Assembly (NCBI GenBank): GCA_016281335.1
Contig: JAEEIK010000060.1
Span: 1-45,192, forward strand
Source of the DNA: Lachnospiraceae bacterium
GTDB taxonomy: Bacteria; Bacillota; Clostridia; Lachnospirales; Lachnospiraceae
Direction: 5' to 3'
Length of the DNA stretch: 45,192 nt
The translations under genes were made by a program, and so were the position numbers. Numbering within the stretch: position 1 is the stretch's first letter; every line of letters begins with the position of its first letter. Below the pieces are notes generated by a model. That model had not been told where the DNA came from. It worked only from the letters and a program-made list of their open reading frames with translations, and did not search any database. Shown piece after piece: positions 8,774 to 16,428 of the stretch.

Positions 8774-9196
8774 TTATGGTCCAAGATTGATTAAAATCAT
8801 TTCCTGGTCATTCAGATTAAACGCTTGCGATTTTTCCAGAGTTCCATTTCTTTTAACATCAATTACAATAATTGAGTCGCTTTGAGAATCATCGCTTTTT
8901 ATATCTATTTCGATATTATTATGCTCGTAATTATTTGTTTTCACATAATCAACCTGTACTTTATGTCCTTTCACAATAAAACGATATTCATATTTCCCAT
9001 AAATTGAAAAATGAGAAAAATAAGAAGAATCCTTGTAAATCACTTTCCCACTCTCGTCAACAACGTTTATTCCATCAACGTCAAATTCGGAATGAATTTT
9101 TACTGACGTATGAAACAAATAGCAAAATGCGCCAAGAACTGCCAATATCAAAACCAGTATAATAATCGATAAAAATAAGATTTTTCTCTTTGACAT
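8774..9196 (-). CDS. Small membrane-anchored protein of unknown function
   Basis: 140 residues. A basic start (MSKRK) is followed by one hydrophobic helix at about 6-28, then a soluble, beta-rich and charged extracytoplasmic domain with two tandem halves of alternating hydrophobic residues. I do not recognise a family. It is the last gene of the TetR / hydrolase operon, 42 nt behind the hydrolase, with GAGG eight bases before the ATG. The codon use is noticeably more AT-rich than in its neighbours, which may indicate recent acquisition (inference). Confidence 0.6.
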   Translation of the reverse strand: MSKRKILFLSIIILVLILAVLGAFCYLFHTSVKIHSEFDVDGINVVDESGKVIYKDSSYFSHFSIYGKYEYRFIVKGHKVQVDYVKTNNYEHNNIEIDIKSDDSQSDSIIVIDVKRNGTLEKSQAFNLNDQEMILINLGP

Positions 9197-9238
9197 ACTC
9201 GTAACCTCGATTATTTCAAACCATTCTTAAGTTCTTTC

Positions 9239-10360
9239 TCAGTCAAATATCTGAAATCTGATCACATCATCAGACTTTACATCAACTGTTCCGCTTAACT
9301 CTTTCAAATGCGCATCAAAAAAGGCCAGATGACATCTGCACAGCTTCTCATGCATAAGATCCGCATCGAGCCTGCCTGCCATTCCCGACATAAACTTCGG
9401 CATCGCATGTTTCATATCCGAAAAACCAACATGCTTCATACCCCTGAATACTGCTTTGTAAGCAGGTGCCGAATGCCTGCTGATAACTCTGGCTGCCAGC
9501 ACCTCATGTTCCTCACACACGATCATAAGAAACGGCTTATCCAGAACCTGATCATTATACATTCCGAAAAGCATGCCATCTATGTTTGCGCCGCACTTAA
9601 ACTGCGGATCCTTCATACAAAGATAATAAGCAAGCGCTCCTCCTAAGGAATGACCGGCCAGTCCTATACCCTTGCCAAAATCGATCATAGCATCCGTATT
9701 CTGTTTAGCATGGTCCAGCGCTGTATAAATATCCTTTTCCCATTCGGGAAGACGTTTTATCAAAAAGCCCCCAAACTTTTCCTGGTATCTGTCGATTGCT
9801 TCAATCAGCTCCTCATCTGTACCCTTCATTTTAGAAAGTTTATTAAGAGCTATAAGATTGGGGATCATCGGACTGTTCGCGATCTTCAAAAGCTTCTTAT
9901 CACCAAAAGTCGGAGCAGCGTCATCATATTCCGTACAAACGCCCTCCAGAGGATGTCCGACCGTCATAACGACATATCCGTGAGACGCAAGCTCAATACA
10001 AAGAAACGAATTACCTTCCCTGAAAGACTGATATCCATGATTAAAAATAATGAGTGGAAACTTCTCGCCCGCAATCCGCGGAGCATCCTTATAGCACTCG
10101 GAAACATTATTTCCGGCAGCGGTCTCTTTATCATAATCAAGCGGAAGCTTAAAGGCATCCTTAATCCCCTTAAACATATCACGGGACATGTACATTGTTT
10201 TTTTAAGTCCCTGAACAGAATCCTTTGTGACGGGATAATAGACTCGTGCCGAGATCCTTCTCTTTGTGCCGGGATTCAGCACCTCATCTCTCTCTTCCTT
10301 TGAAGTAAATGTCGTCGTTCCGACTGCATATTTTCCGCCCGGCTTTGGATTACTTCCCAT
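9239..10360 (-). CDS. Alpha/beta hydrolase, PAF-acetylhydrolase/dienelactone hydrolase-like
   Basis: A 373-residue cytoplasmic serine hydrolase. The oxyanion strand PLIIFNHGYQS, the nucleophile elbow GHSLGG and a late histidine in GMKHVGFSD are visible; the acid is probably the aspartate in GANIDG or a nearby residue. The layout resembles platelet-activating-factor acetylhydrolase-like enzymes; the substrate is unknown. I chose ATG 10360 because GGAGGAG lies four bases in front and it overlaps the TetR stop by one base (TAATG); an upstream ATG at 10378 would lie inside the TetR gene. Co-transcription with TetR suggests substrate- or product-controlled expression, for example detoxification of an ester. 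Confidence 0.8.
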   Translation of the reverse strand: MGSNPKPGGKYAVGTTTFTSKEERDEVLNPGTKRRISARVYYPVTKDSVQGLKKTMYMSRDMFKGIKDAFKLPLDYDKETAAGNNVSECYKDAPRIAGEKFPLIIFNHGYQSFREGNSFLCIELASHGYVVMTVGHPLEGVCTEYDDAAPTFGDKKLLKIANSPMIPNLIALNKLSKMKGTDEELIEAIDRYQEKFGGFLIKRLPEWEKDIYTALDHAKQNTDAMIDFGKGIGLAGHSLGGALAYYLCMKDPQFKCGANIDGMLFGMYNDQVLDKPFLMIVCEEHEVLAARVISRHSAPAYKAVFRGMKHVGFSDMKHAMPKFMSGMAGRLDADLMHEKLCRCHLAFFDAHLKELSGTVDVKSDDVIRFQIFD

Positions 10361-11022
10361 TATTCTTCTCCTCCGCATAAATATATAATCGATTTTGCGA
10401 GTGTATCAAAAAGCGGTCTTGGCTTACACTGTGCTCCCATCGGAGCTTTGTAACAGGCCGCGAGAATACAGTTCATCTCAATTCCCGTATAAGCGGCCGA
10501 AATGAAATTGGCGATCCTCTCCGGCTTATCCTTAAACTTATATTTCCTCTTCTTACTTTCCTTAAACAGCTTAGGCAGTACCACGGCTGAAAGATAGCCG
10601 AAACTGCTCCGGCCTTTTATCGCACCAATGATCTTCTCCGCCCTTTCAGGCTCATTGATAGCAAGAACAGTAAGATCAAAATTGATCTTCTGAATATCCA
10701 TCAGATGCTTCTCCATCACATCAGCCAGAATGTTACAGATCTTATGCACGCCCTCTTCAAAGTCCATCTCTTCCTTTGTGTTAAACAGCTGCTCCATATC
10801 ATCAATTATGTTATAATCTTTCCTCATCCCTGCAATAACATCGCTTAAGATCTCATCCAGATCCTTATAAAACCTGTAGATCCCCCCCTGAGAAAGTCCC
10901 GTCTCTTCAATGACATCCATCATAGTTACCATCTCAACCGGCTTACGAAGGCATACACGGTATGCTGCTTCTACGATAGACTTCCGTTTATTATCAATAT
11001 ATTCCTGCGTAACCTTAGGCAT
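10360..11022 (-). CDS. TetR/AcrR-family transcriptional repressor
   Basis: 220 residues. The N-terminal DNA-binding region contains ...SIVEAAYRVC... and the HTH ETGLSQGGIYRFYKDLDEIL at about 40-60, followed by an all-helical ligand-binding domain. First gene of a three-gene operon with an alpha/beta hydrolase and a small membrane protein. Two palindromes with the same half-sites (AAATGAA-N6-TTCATTT) bracket its own promoter, so autorepression is well supported by sequence. The ligand is unknown, but in such arrangements it is often the hydrolase substrate (inference). The stop codon overlaps the hydrolase start. Confidence 0.9.
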   Translation of the reverse strand: MPKVTQEYIDNKRKSIVEAAYRVCLRKPVEMVTMMDVIEETGLSQGGIYRFYKDLDEILSDVIAGMRKDYNIIDDMEQLFNTKEEMDFEEGVHKICNILADVMEKHLMDIQKINFDLTVLAINEPERAEKIIGAIKGRSSFGYLSAVVLPKLFKESKKRKYKFKDKPERIANFISAAYTGIEMNCILAACYKAPMGAQCKPRPLFDTLAKSIIYLCGGEE

Positions 11023-11033
11023 TTTGTCACCTC

Positions 11034-11061
11034 ATTAAAATGAATGTGGTTTCATTTTAAT
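11034..11061. promoter_or_regulatory. TetR operator 1 (overlaps the -10 box)
   Basis: Perfect 11-bp inverted repeat ATTAAAATGAA-N6-TTCATTTTAAT. It covers the -10 box and start site of the tetR promoter and shares the AAATGAA-N6-TTCATTT core with operator 2. Confidence 0.8.
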
Positions 11062-11082
11062 AAGTCGATTGTCTTTTGTCAA
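11054..11082 (-). promoter_or_regulatory. Sigma-A-type promoter of the TetR operon
   Basis: TTGACA (11082-11077), 17-nt spacer, TAAAAT (11059-11054) on the minus strand, between the two operators. Confidence 0.8.
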
Positions 11083-11087
11083 TATAT

Positions 11088-11107
11088 AAATGAATTCAGT
11101 TTCATTT
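11088..11107. promoter_or_regulatory. TetR operator 2 (upstream of the -35 box)
   Basis: AAATGAA-N6-TTCATTT, identical core and spacing to operator 1, placed just upstream of the -35 box. Centre-to-centre distance is about 50 bp, roughly five helical turns. Confidence 0.75.
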
Positions 11108-11134
11108 TTTACAAAAAATGCCTGCAGTAAAAAC

Positions 11135-11163
11135 TTGCCTGTTAACTGTATACGTGATATTAT
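11135..11163 (+). promoter_or_regulatory. Candidate promoter for the lipoprotein gene
   Basis: TTGCCT, 17-nt spacer, TATTAT. The leader to the start codon would be about 125 nt and contains two inverted repeats (11190-11212 and 11260-11290). Confidence 0.4.
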
Positions 11164-11259
11164 TTTTTATGGTTTATACTACTCATAAAACCTCAAGGCT
11201 AAAACCATTGAGGACTATACGTGCCCCGAAGGAGAACTCCCTGTTTTTGACCCAAATAC

Positions 11260-11290
11260 ACCTCCTGTCGAGAGTACAGATTCAGGAGGT
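11260..11290 (+). promoter_or_regulatory. Hairpin that sequesters the Shine-Dalgarno of the lipoprotein gene
   Basis: Perfect 8-bp inverted repeat ACCTCCTG-N15-CAGGAGGT. The right arm is exactly the AGGAGGT ribosome binding site in front of the ATG at 11297, and the left arm is an anti-Shine-Dalgarno. When folded, it should block translation initiation. No known riboswitch aptamer is recognised upstream. Confidence 0.65.
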
Positions 11291-11296
11291 ATTATT

Positions 11297-12010
11297 ATGA
11301 AAAAGAACAACAAGTTTCTTACCACCTTATTTACCGCCGGCATGATCCTTACACTTGCAGCCTGTGGGAAAGGGAATGACTCATCAAAGCCGGATGCTTC
11401 TTCTCAGCCTGCCGCGCAGAGCACGACTCAGCAAAGCAGCGATTCCCAGGATAGCGGCAACAGCAATTCAAACAGCAGTGACTCCGGATACAAGCTTACA
11501 GTACCTGCAAAGCTTACCGGAAAACTTAATATCATCGAACTCGAAGACAGGGATCCTTCCGTTCTGCGCGGAGTAAAAACACTTGGAAACAGTTTCGGAA
11601 GCTTCGAAGATATCAACGGGAAGGATCCTTCCCTTAACGATGTACGTTGTATCTTTGGGCTGAACGAATGGGTTGAATTCTATCCGGACACGGATAAAGA
11701 ATCCGGCTTACGTGTATGGATCCTTAAACATCGTGATGATCATGAATACTATGCCGATTGCAAGTTTTCAGACCTGATGCCCGATTTCGCAAATTACTGC
11801 GATCTTCATTATCCAGAAGATGCAGAAGATCCCCTTGAATGGTATTGGGGCAGTTTTTACCTGAATCCGGAAGACTGTGCCCCCGGATACTACGATTTCG
11901 TATTTACCTATGACGGCAAAGCCATAGCGACTCTTGTGACCCGTTTCTATAATGATGGTGAGTTGAATGATAAGTCCGGCGCAGAGCTTGAAGCTCTTAT
12001 GCATGAATAA
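11297..12010 (+). CDS. Lipoprotein of unknown function
   Basis: 237 residues. Type II signal peptide with lipobox LAAC (lipidated Cys23), then a low-complexity Ser/Gln/Asp/Asn linker (about 24-65), then a single soluble domain rich in aromatic and acidic residues. I do not recognise the domain. AGGAGGT lies 6 nt before the ATG but is paired in a hairpin, pointing to translational control. It is monocistronic, with its own promoter candidate and a strong terminator behind it. Expected on the outer face of the cytoplasmic membrane. Confidence 0.75.
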   Translation: MKKNNKFLTTLFTAGMILTLAACGKGNDSSKPDASSQPAAQSTTQQSSDSQDSGNSNSNSSDSGYKLTVPAKLTGKLNIIELEDRDPSVLRGVKTLGNSFGSFEDINGKDPSLNDVRCIFGLNEWVEFYPDTDKESGLRVWILKHRDDHEYYADCKFSDLMPDFANYCDLHYPEDAEDPLEWYWGSFYLNPEDCAPGYYDFVFTYDGKAIATLVTRFYNDGELNDKSGAELEALMHE

Positions 12011-12039
12011 TATTCTGAATAAATAAACACGCTAAAACT

Positions 12040-12072
12040 CCCCCGGGTATCAAGCCCGGGGGCGTTTAAAAT
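12040..12072. terminator. Bidirectional terminator between convergent genes
   Basis: Eight-bp GC-rich stem CCCCCGGG / CCCGGGGG with a 7-nt loop; CGTTTAAAA follows on the plus strand and GAGTTTTAGC on the minus strand. It lies between the lipoprotein gene and the nucleoside hydrolase gene. Confidence 0.8.
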
Positions 12073-12100
12073 AAGATAAGTTTATTACATATCAGACAGA

Positions 12101-12979
12101 TTATAATGTAAACAATTCCAGCTTAGCGATCATATCTTCCAGTATGTATCGTGAATCAACATCGGTATATATCCTTACCTGAGGCTGACCGTCTTTTACT
12201 TCGGAAGAAGTATCTTCTGCAATAAACGGTGCCGGCGCATACCGGAAGTGTCCGCATTCGGGATTCATTGCCAGCGCGCAGGCAGGTGAATCTCCGAGGG
12301 ACCAGCTCTCTCCCTTGGTCCAGCCTGCACCTTCGGAAAAGTTATATCTTACCAGATTATCATAAAGATGCTTTCCTATCTTTCCGCAGGGACGCACCCT
12401 TCTTTTAAGTTCGGCTATACCTATCAGTATGGTGGTATATACAGTGGAAGGTACCAGCCAGATATCACCGCCTCCCGAAAGCAGAAAGTTGGCGGCCTCC
12501 ACGTCATTACCCGCATTGAATTCGCGGAATGGCGCTTTGTGCGGAGCTTCTCCGTGAGTGCCTATCCATATCACCGTCATACGTTCCCTTATGCGCGGCT
12601 CTTTTTTCATTGCCATTGCAAGATTTGTGATAGCTCCCTGGCACAGTACGTATAAAGGTTTCTCATCCTCCCGCAGAGCTTCATCAATGATAAAGTTCAC
12701 GCCCTCGGATATCTCAGGAGCATCTGCCATAGGCCCTTTCTGTCCATAAAATTTCGGCACATCAGCATCCATACACTCAAAGATGGTCTCGATCTCGGCA
12801 TAGCTTTTTCCCATGGAACCTTCTTCACGGAAATGCTCTGCTATCACGCCTTTTACGATCAGCTTGGGACTGAGCAGCGCCTGGACTATCGCATAGGGAT
12901 CATCGGCCTCGCAGGCCGCATCGGTATCTATGATCACACGCACTTTTTTATAATCAGGTATCTCAAAAAGATCTTTCAT
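12101..12979 (-). CDS. Inosine-uridine preferring nucleoside hydrolase family protein
   Basis: Hydrolyses the N-glycosidic bond of ribonucleosides in this family (PF01156), feeding nucleobase salvage. The calcium-binding N-terminal motif VIIDTDAACEADDPYA is at about 15-30, equivalent to the DTDxxxDD signature; further family features are LCQGAITNLAMAM and the FNAGNDVEAANFLL segment. I chose ATG 12979, which lies 7 nt beyond the stop codon of the esterase gene; an in-frame ATG at 13021 would overlap that gene and add unrelated residues. The Shine-Dalgarno is weak (AAGGGGG is about 15 nt away), so translation probably depends on coupling to the upstream gene. Confidence 0.8.
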   Translation of the reverse strand: MKDLFEIPDYKKVRVIIDTDAACEADDPYAIVQALLSPKLIVKGVIAEHFREEGSMGKSYAEIETIFECMDADVPKFYGQKGPMADAPEISEGVNFIIDEALREDEKPLYVLCQGAITNLAMAMKKEPRIRERMTVIWIGTHGEAPHKAPFREFNAGNDVEAANFLLSGGGDIWLVPSTVYTTILIGIAELKRRVRPCGKIGKHLYDNLVRYNFSEGAGWTKGESWSLGDSPACALAMNPECGHFRYAPAPFIAEDTSSEVKDGQPQVRIYTDVDSRYILEDMIAKLELFTL

Positions 12980-12986
12980 AATTTCT

Positions 12987-13844
12987 TTATTCAACCCCCT
13001 TAAAGAATATCTGCAGGGCATGATACAGATGAAGCTGCCATGCCTTCATATCATGGACGCCGCCGGGGATTACGTAGAAATCATAGTTTTCACCCTTCTT
13101 AAGCTGGGGACATATCGGCAGCACCTTGCCCATTATATCCGTATGTTCCGCATAGGCTATATCCTTATCTCCGTTGCAGCAGAACAGATATTTCAGATCC
13201 AGCCCCTTCTCTTCACCCTTCTTCAAGGTCTCACATATACGCTTTACTTCTTCATCATGATCACCGAAAGGTCCGCCACAGCCCGAGAAAGGACCGTACC
13301 ATGCGAAGAGATCAAAGTTGTTATAGAAGGCTGCGCGGTAGGTTGTCATTGATCCGAGGGACAGACCGGCGAAAGCCCTGTGGTCTCTTGTCTTGATCAA
13401 ATTCTCTTCCGATACGTCTCCTGCAGCATAGACAGGATAATGTTTCTCAACGGCAGGTATCAGGTCTTTGCGAAGTTCAAACTTAAACTGTTCTGTGATA
13501 TATTCCCCTTTCTTATCTGCTTCCTCATCTCCTCTGTAGTAAGTCGGAGTCACGATGATGCAGGGGGAGCATATCCCCTGCGCCATCATGTTGTCCAGTA
13601 TAGTCACGGTATCGGGAAACATCTTGAACCACCAGTCTTCGGTCACTCCGCCGCCATGCATCAGATAAAGGACATTATACTTTTTTGCTTCATCATAGCC
13701 GTAGGGCAGATACACCCAGGCGCCTTTTTTAAGCGGCTTATTATCTTCCTCGTAGGTGAAGCTCTCATATTCAAAGCGCTCCACTTTTCCCTTCTTCTCG
13801 CAGTCCTTCAGCATCTCTGCCGGCATTTCATAAATGTAGTTCAT
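12987..13844 (-). CDS. Esterase of the feruloyl/acetylxylan esterase (esterase D, PF00756) type
   Basis: 285 residues, no signal peptide, so probably cytoplasmic. YLPYGYDEAKKYNVLYLMHGGG is the typical start of the fold; the nucleophile elbow GLSLGS, an aspartate in CNGDKDIAY and the histidine in PGGVHDMKAW give a complete triad. Homologues act on feruloyl, acetyl or similar esters of plant polysaccharides. AAGGAGGGG precedes the ATG at 13844. It forms an operon with the nucleoside hydrolase, a pairing with no obvious pathway link. Confidence 0.8.
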   Translation of the reverse strand: MNYIYEMPAEMLKDCEKKGKVERFEYESFTYEEDNKPLKKGAWVYLPYGYDEAKKYNVLYLMHGGGVTEDWWFKMFPDTVTILDNMMAQGICSPCIIVTPTYYRGDEEADKKGEYITEQFKFELRKDLIPAVEKHYPVYAAGDVSEENLIKTRDHRAFAGLSLGSMTTYRAAFYNNFDLFAWYGPFSGCGGPFGDHDEEVKRICETLKKGEEKGLDLKYLFCCNGDKDIAYAEHTDIMGKVLPICPQLKKGENYDFYVIPGGVHDMKAWQLHLYHALQIFFKGVE

Positions 13845-13874
13845 TTTGTTCCCCTCCTTATATCATTATTGTAC

Positions 13875-13980
13875 TTAGTCAAATGGGCAACCGGCTTCGC
13901 TGCCTTAGTCAAATGGGTACATATAACAAATCTGATTCAGTCAAATGGTCAGCCAGCTTCGCTGCCTGTATCAGTTGCCC
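13875..13980. repeat. Short intergenic repeats with AGTCAAATGG and GCTTCGCTGCC
   Basis: TTAGTCAAATGGG occurs at 13875 and 13905, and a related TTCAGTCAAATGG at 13936. The first and third copies are followed by similar GC-rich segments ending in GCTTCGCTGCC. Together they form degenerate direct repeats of about 30 bp upstream of the esterase gene. Origin unknown; looks like a decayed intergenic repeat element. Confidence 0.55.
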
Positions 13981-14020
13981 AAAAATCGTCCCGGCAAGCA
14001 AGCTTGCCGGAGCGATTTTT
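13981..14020 (-). terminator. Strong terminator of the lipoprotein/membrane protein operon
   Basis: AAAAATCG-TC-CCGGCAAG / CTTGCCGG-AG-CGATTTTT: 8-bp GC-rich stem with a CAAG loop, flanked by A/T arms that pair further. It should work in both directions; it lies 51 nt past the stop of the 14072-15445 gene. Confidence 0.85.
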
Positions 14021-14032
14021 TTGCAACCGATC

Positions 14033-14053
14033 CATACGATCTTCGATCGTATG
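14033..14053. repeat. Perfect 9-bp hairpin with TTC loop
   Basis: CATACGATC-TTC-GATCGTATG between the terminator and the stop codon of the lipoprotein gene. The design (perfect stem closed by TTC) resembles the hairpin at 43413-43431. Confidence 0.55.
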
Positions 14054-14071
14054 CCCATTTGCCTTCCTCTC

Positions 14072-15445
14072 TTATTGAATAATGATTATCTCCTTCGCTT
14101 GGCCGTTGTCATCCAGCTGTCCATATCCGAACGGTATTACACAGGTATGCCATCCCGTCCTCCTGTAGCCGGGCCTCCATCCAATTTCATATTCCTGATC
14201 TTCCGCGGCATCGGCATAAATTATAAACGCAGTTTCCGCATTTGAAGTGATATTCTGGATTATCTGGCAGTCATCATCATAGCTGTTATCGATGAAGTCT
14301 TTTATAAGCAGTTTTTCCTCAAAACTGTCATCATAATAATACAGATCATTTCTGTTATCATAATCACCCATATATGCGATATATGGAACATGCTGTGCAT
14401 CGCACAAGCGTCCTGTCTCGTCTAAATAGATAACAGGCACTGTATCCATGTATTCGGTCTCCGCATTTGTGGAATCTATAGCCGTCCTGACACTGCCCTC
14501 AACAGCGGGCGTGGCCTGCAGGGCCTGCCAGTCAGAAAGAAAATGTCCCGAGCCCTGATAATAACCTATGCTCACATAGGCATCACTGCCGTCTGTCAAG
14601 AACTGATCCACCTGCGCATAGCCCTGCTCGCTATTGCCTACATAGCCAAGTTCAGTAACATTTCCCTTCTCATCCGCAGAACAGAGATAATACTCAATAT
14701 CCGCATTCTGCTTAAGCATTATCATCTCTTCTCCGACAAAACCGCAGCAATCGAAATAACAGTCTTCTTCACCGACAGTTGTGATCTGCTCTCCGTCACG
14801 CACCAGTACCAGCTTGTCATATTCGCCCTTGACCCAGTTCGTCACCAGTATCTCACCGCTCTGTGATATACCCACGGGTAAGCCGTCGCAATACTTTTCC
14901 TGGGTTCCCTTTTCGATGTCATAGTAATACGTGGCATAGGTGTCGAGCTGTGCATCTTCCATATATCCGACATAAAACCCTCCGGGACAGGCATAGAGCT
15001 TTCCCACGCCGGTGATGCTGCCGGCCTCTTCCCATTCATGACTGTTTAAGTCATAGCATATAAGAGGGCTTTCTTTTGCGTTCCATTCAGAAGTTAGAAA
15101 TTCTCCGAACACCGCGCCTTCTTCCATGGAATCAGGCGAAATAGCCCTGAAGAACACTTTGTCACTTATCTGTACAAAATAGCTTCCGTTGTTTACTACA
15201 AGGTTTTCATTGAATGCCTTTGAAAATATTTCTTCCGTCTTCTCCGCGGTCATCGGTTCTTCCGTCGGTTCCGGCTCTTCAGTCGGTTCAGGAGCTTCGG
15301 TTACCTGCGCCTCGGTTTCAACTTCCGTCTCCTCCCTCTCGTGCGCCGGTCTGCTTACTTCCTCTTCATCCTCTTTGTTACCGCAGCCTGCTGCCAGACA
15401 CACAAGTGTGAGCATGCATATCGCTGTCATCTTTTTTCTTTTCAT
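14072..15445 (-). CDS. Large lipoprotein of unknown function
   Basis: 457 residues with a type II signal peptide and lipobox LAAGC (Cys21). A Glu/Thr/Pro-rich linker (about 23-70) leads to a long soluble domain with repeated short beta segments of the type ...YYY..., ...GEILVTN..., ...EEMIML..., which looks like a beta-propeller or DUF5050-like repeat fold (inference). No catalytic motif is recognised. GAGG precedes the ATG; the gap to the upstream DUF3592-like gene is 8 nt, so the two are co-transcribed. Confidence 0.65.
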   Translation of the reverse strand: MKRKKMTAICMLTLVCLAAGCGNKEDEEEVSRPAHEREETEVETEAQVTEAPEPTEEPEPTEEPMTAEKTEEIFSKAFNENLVVNNGSYFVQISDKVFFRAISPDSMEEGAVFGEFLTSEWNAKESPLICYDLNSHEWEEAGSITGVGKLYACPGGFYVGYMEDAQLDTYATYYYDIEKGTQEKYCDGLPVGISQSGEILVTNWVKGEYDKLVLVRDGEQITTVGEEDCYFDCCGFVGEEMIMLKQNADIEYYLCSADEKGNVTELGYVGNSEQGYAQVDQFLTDGSDAYVSIGYYQGSGHFLSDWQALQATPAVEGSVRTAIDSTNAETEYMDTVPVIYLDETGRLCDAQHVPYIAYMGDYDNRNDLYYYDDSFEEKLLIKDFIDNSYDDDCQIIQNITSNAETAFIIYADAAEDQEYEIGWRPGYRRTGWHTCVIPFGYGQLDDNGQAKEIIIIQ

Positions 15446-15453
15446 CTTAGTCC

Positions 15454-15816
15454 TCAGCCTTCTTCTTTCTCGTATTTTGATATTACTTTTCCCTTAAGCC
15501 CCTCTATAAAACAGATACCGGGATCAAAAGGATTATAATGAACATCAGCCTCTGTAGCAAAAGCATTTTTATTTGTTCCTGCTTTTGCAATCTCCGCCAT
15601 ATACACACTGCCTTCAACTTCATACTCATATACCGGTATCCAGCAGGCTCTTGTTCCTCTGTACATTTTCGGTATCTTCTGATCGGAATAAGCGAGCTTT
15701 CCTGTTGTCAGCTCCGTACAGCCCTTTTTCTCCTGCAGTTTCCGAATGAAACCGATAAACCAGATCACCACTATCACAAACCAGACAGCGATCACAAGTA
15801 TCCTTATATCGTTCAT
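15454..15816 (-). CDS. Small membrane protein, DUF3592-like
   Basis: 120 residues: one N-terminal membrane helix (about 5-25), a basic stretch RKLQEKKG, then a small beta domain with YEYEVEGSVYMAE and ADVHYNPFDPGICFIEG, the pattern of DUF3592-type proteins. Function unknown. AAAGGAAA precedes the ATG at some distance. First gene of an operon with the large lipoprotein; a TAGGCA-17-TATAAT promoter lies 40 nt upstream. Confidence 0.6.
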   Translation of the reverse strand: MNDIRILVIAVWFVIVVIWFIGFIRKLQEKKGCTELTTGKLAYSDQKIPKMYRGTRACWIPVYEYEVEGSVYMAEIAKAGTNKNAFATEADVHYNPFDPGICFIEGLKGKVISKYEKEEG

Positions 15817-15855
15817 CTTTTTATTTTTCCTTTCAGCTATTCACGGTACCGGAAT

Positions 15856-15884
15856 ATTATATAACATAATGCATAAGCTGCCTA
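15856..15884 (-). promoter_or_regulatory. Promoter of the DUF3592-like / lipoprotein operon
   Basis: TAGGCA (15884-15879), 17-nt spacer, perfect TATAAT (15861-15856) on the minus strand. Confidence 0.6.
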
Positions 15885-15964
15885 CTGAAAAACAGCTCTT
15901 TCATTCTATCCGCAAATTCAGCAATTCCTGCATAGTCATTCAATAATATGCTTGCCCAAATCGC

Positions 15965-15993
15965 TTGACATGGCGCGCTTTTTCAAATACGAT
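15965..15993 (+). promoter_or_regulatory. Promoter of the small membrane protein gene
   Basis: Perfect TTGACA (15965-15970), 17-nt spacer, TACGAT (15988-15993), 35 nt before the ATG at 16028. Confidence 0.6.
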
Positions 15994-16027
15994 AAATATG
16001 CATATTAATACAAAAGAGGGCAATACC

Positions 16028-16426
16028 ATGGGTAACTGGGAAAGAATGACAGATTATGAAGCGGAGAAGATGGAAGAGTTTCAGGGCCGTTTCACTATCA
16101 ATTTTAAAAAGATATATTTTGATATAGACGAGATCTCCGAAAGAACAATGGAGATAAATGAAAAGCATCCGAAGGACAGTCTGATGCTCTCCTGGGCCGG
16201 CTGCATGTGCGGAATGTTCATCCTCTTTCTGCTGGCTTATAAGGTATTTGCGCTGATCACCATACCTTTTTTCTTCTTCTATATCATGGCTCTCGTTAAA
16301 ATGGGAAAGTGCTGGAAGAGCTTTAAATACAGCGGCGCTGCCTTTGTGTTAATGACCATAGCAGCAACCATACTGCTGTTTGCTGCAGCAATACTATTAA
16401 GGACCCTGTTTCTGAAATTGATCTGA
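16028..16426 (+). CDS. Small integral membrane protein of unknown function
   Basis: 132 residues. An N-terminal cytosolic part (MGNWERMTDYEAEKMEEF...) is followed by about three hydrophobic segments in the second half. No family is recognised. I chose ATG 16028 because AGAGGG lies about 9 nt upstream; a longer frame opens at a TTG at 15965, but that TTG is the -35 box of the promoter. The stop codon is only 2 nt from the stop of the convergent aldo/keto reductase gene, with no terminator between them. Confidence 0.6.
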   Translation: MGNWERMTDYEAEKMEEFQGRFTINFKKIYFDIDEISERTMEINEKHPKDSLMLSWAGCMCGMFILFLLAYKVFALITIPFFFFYIMALVKMGKCWKSFKYSGAAFVLMTIAATILLFAAAILLRTLFLKLI

Positions 16427-16428
16427 GC

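Noticed and set aside
13875..13966. CRISPR array
   Set aside because: The AGTCAAATGG repeats are irregularly spaced, only three in number, imperfect, and no cas gene is nearby.
15965..16027. Longer N-terminus for the small membrane protein, from TTG 15965
   Set aside because: The TTG is part of a perfect TTGACA -35 box with a matching -10 box 17 nt on; ATG 16028 has its own Shine-Dalgarno.
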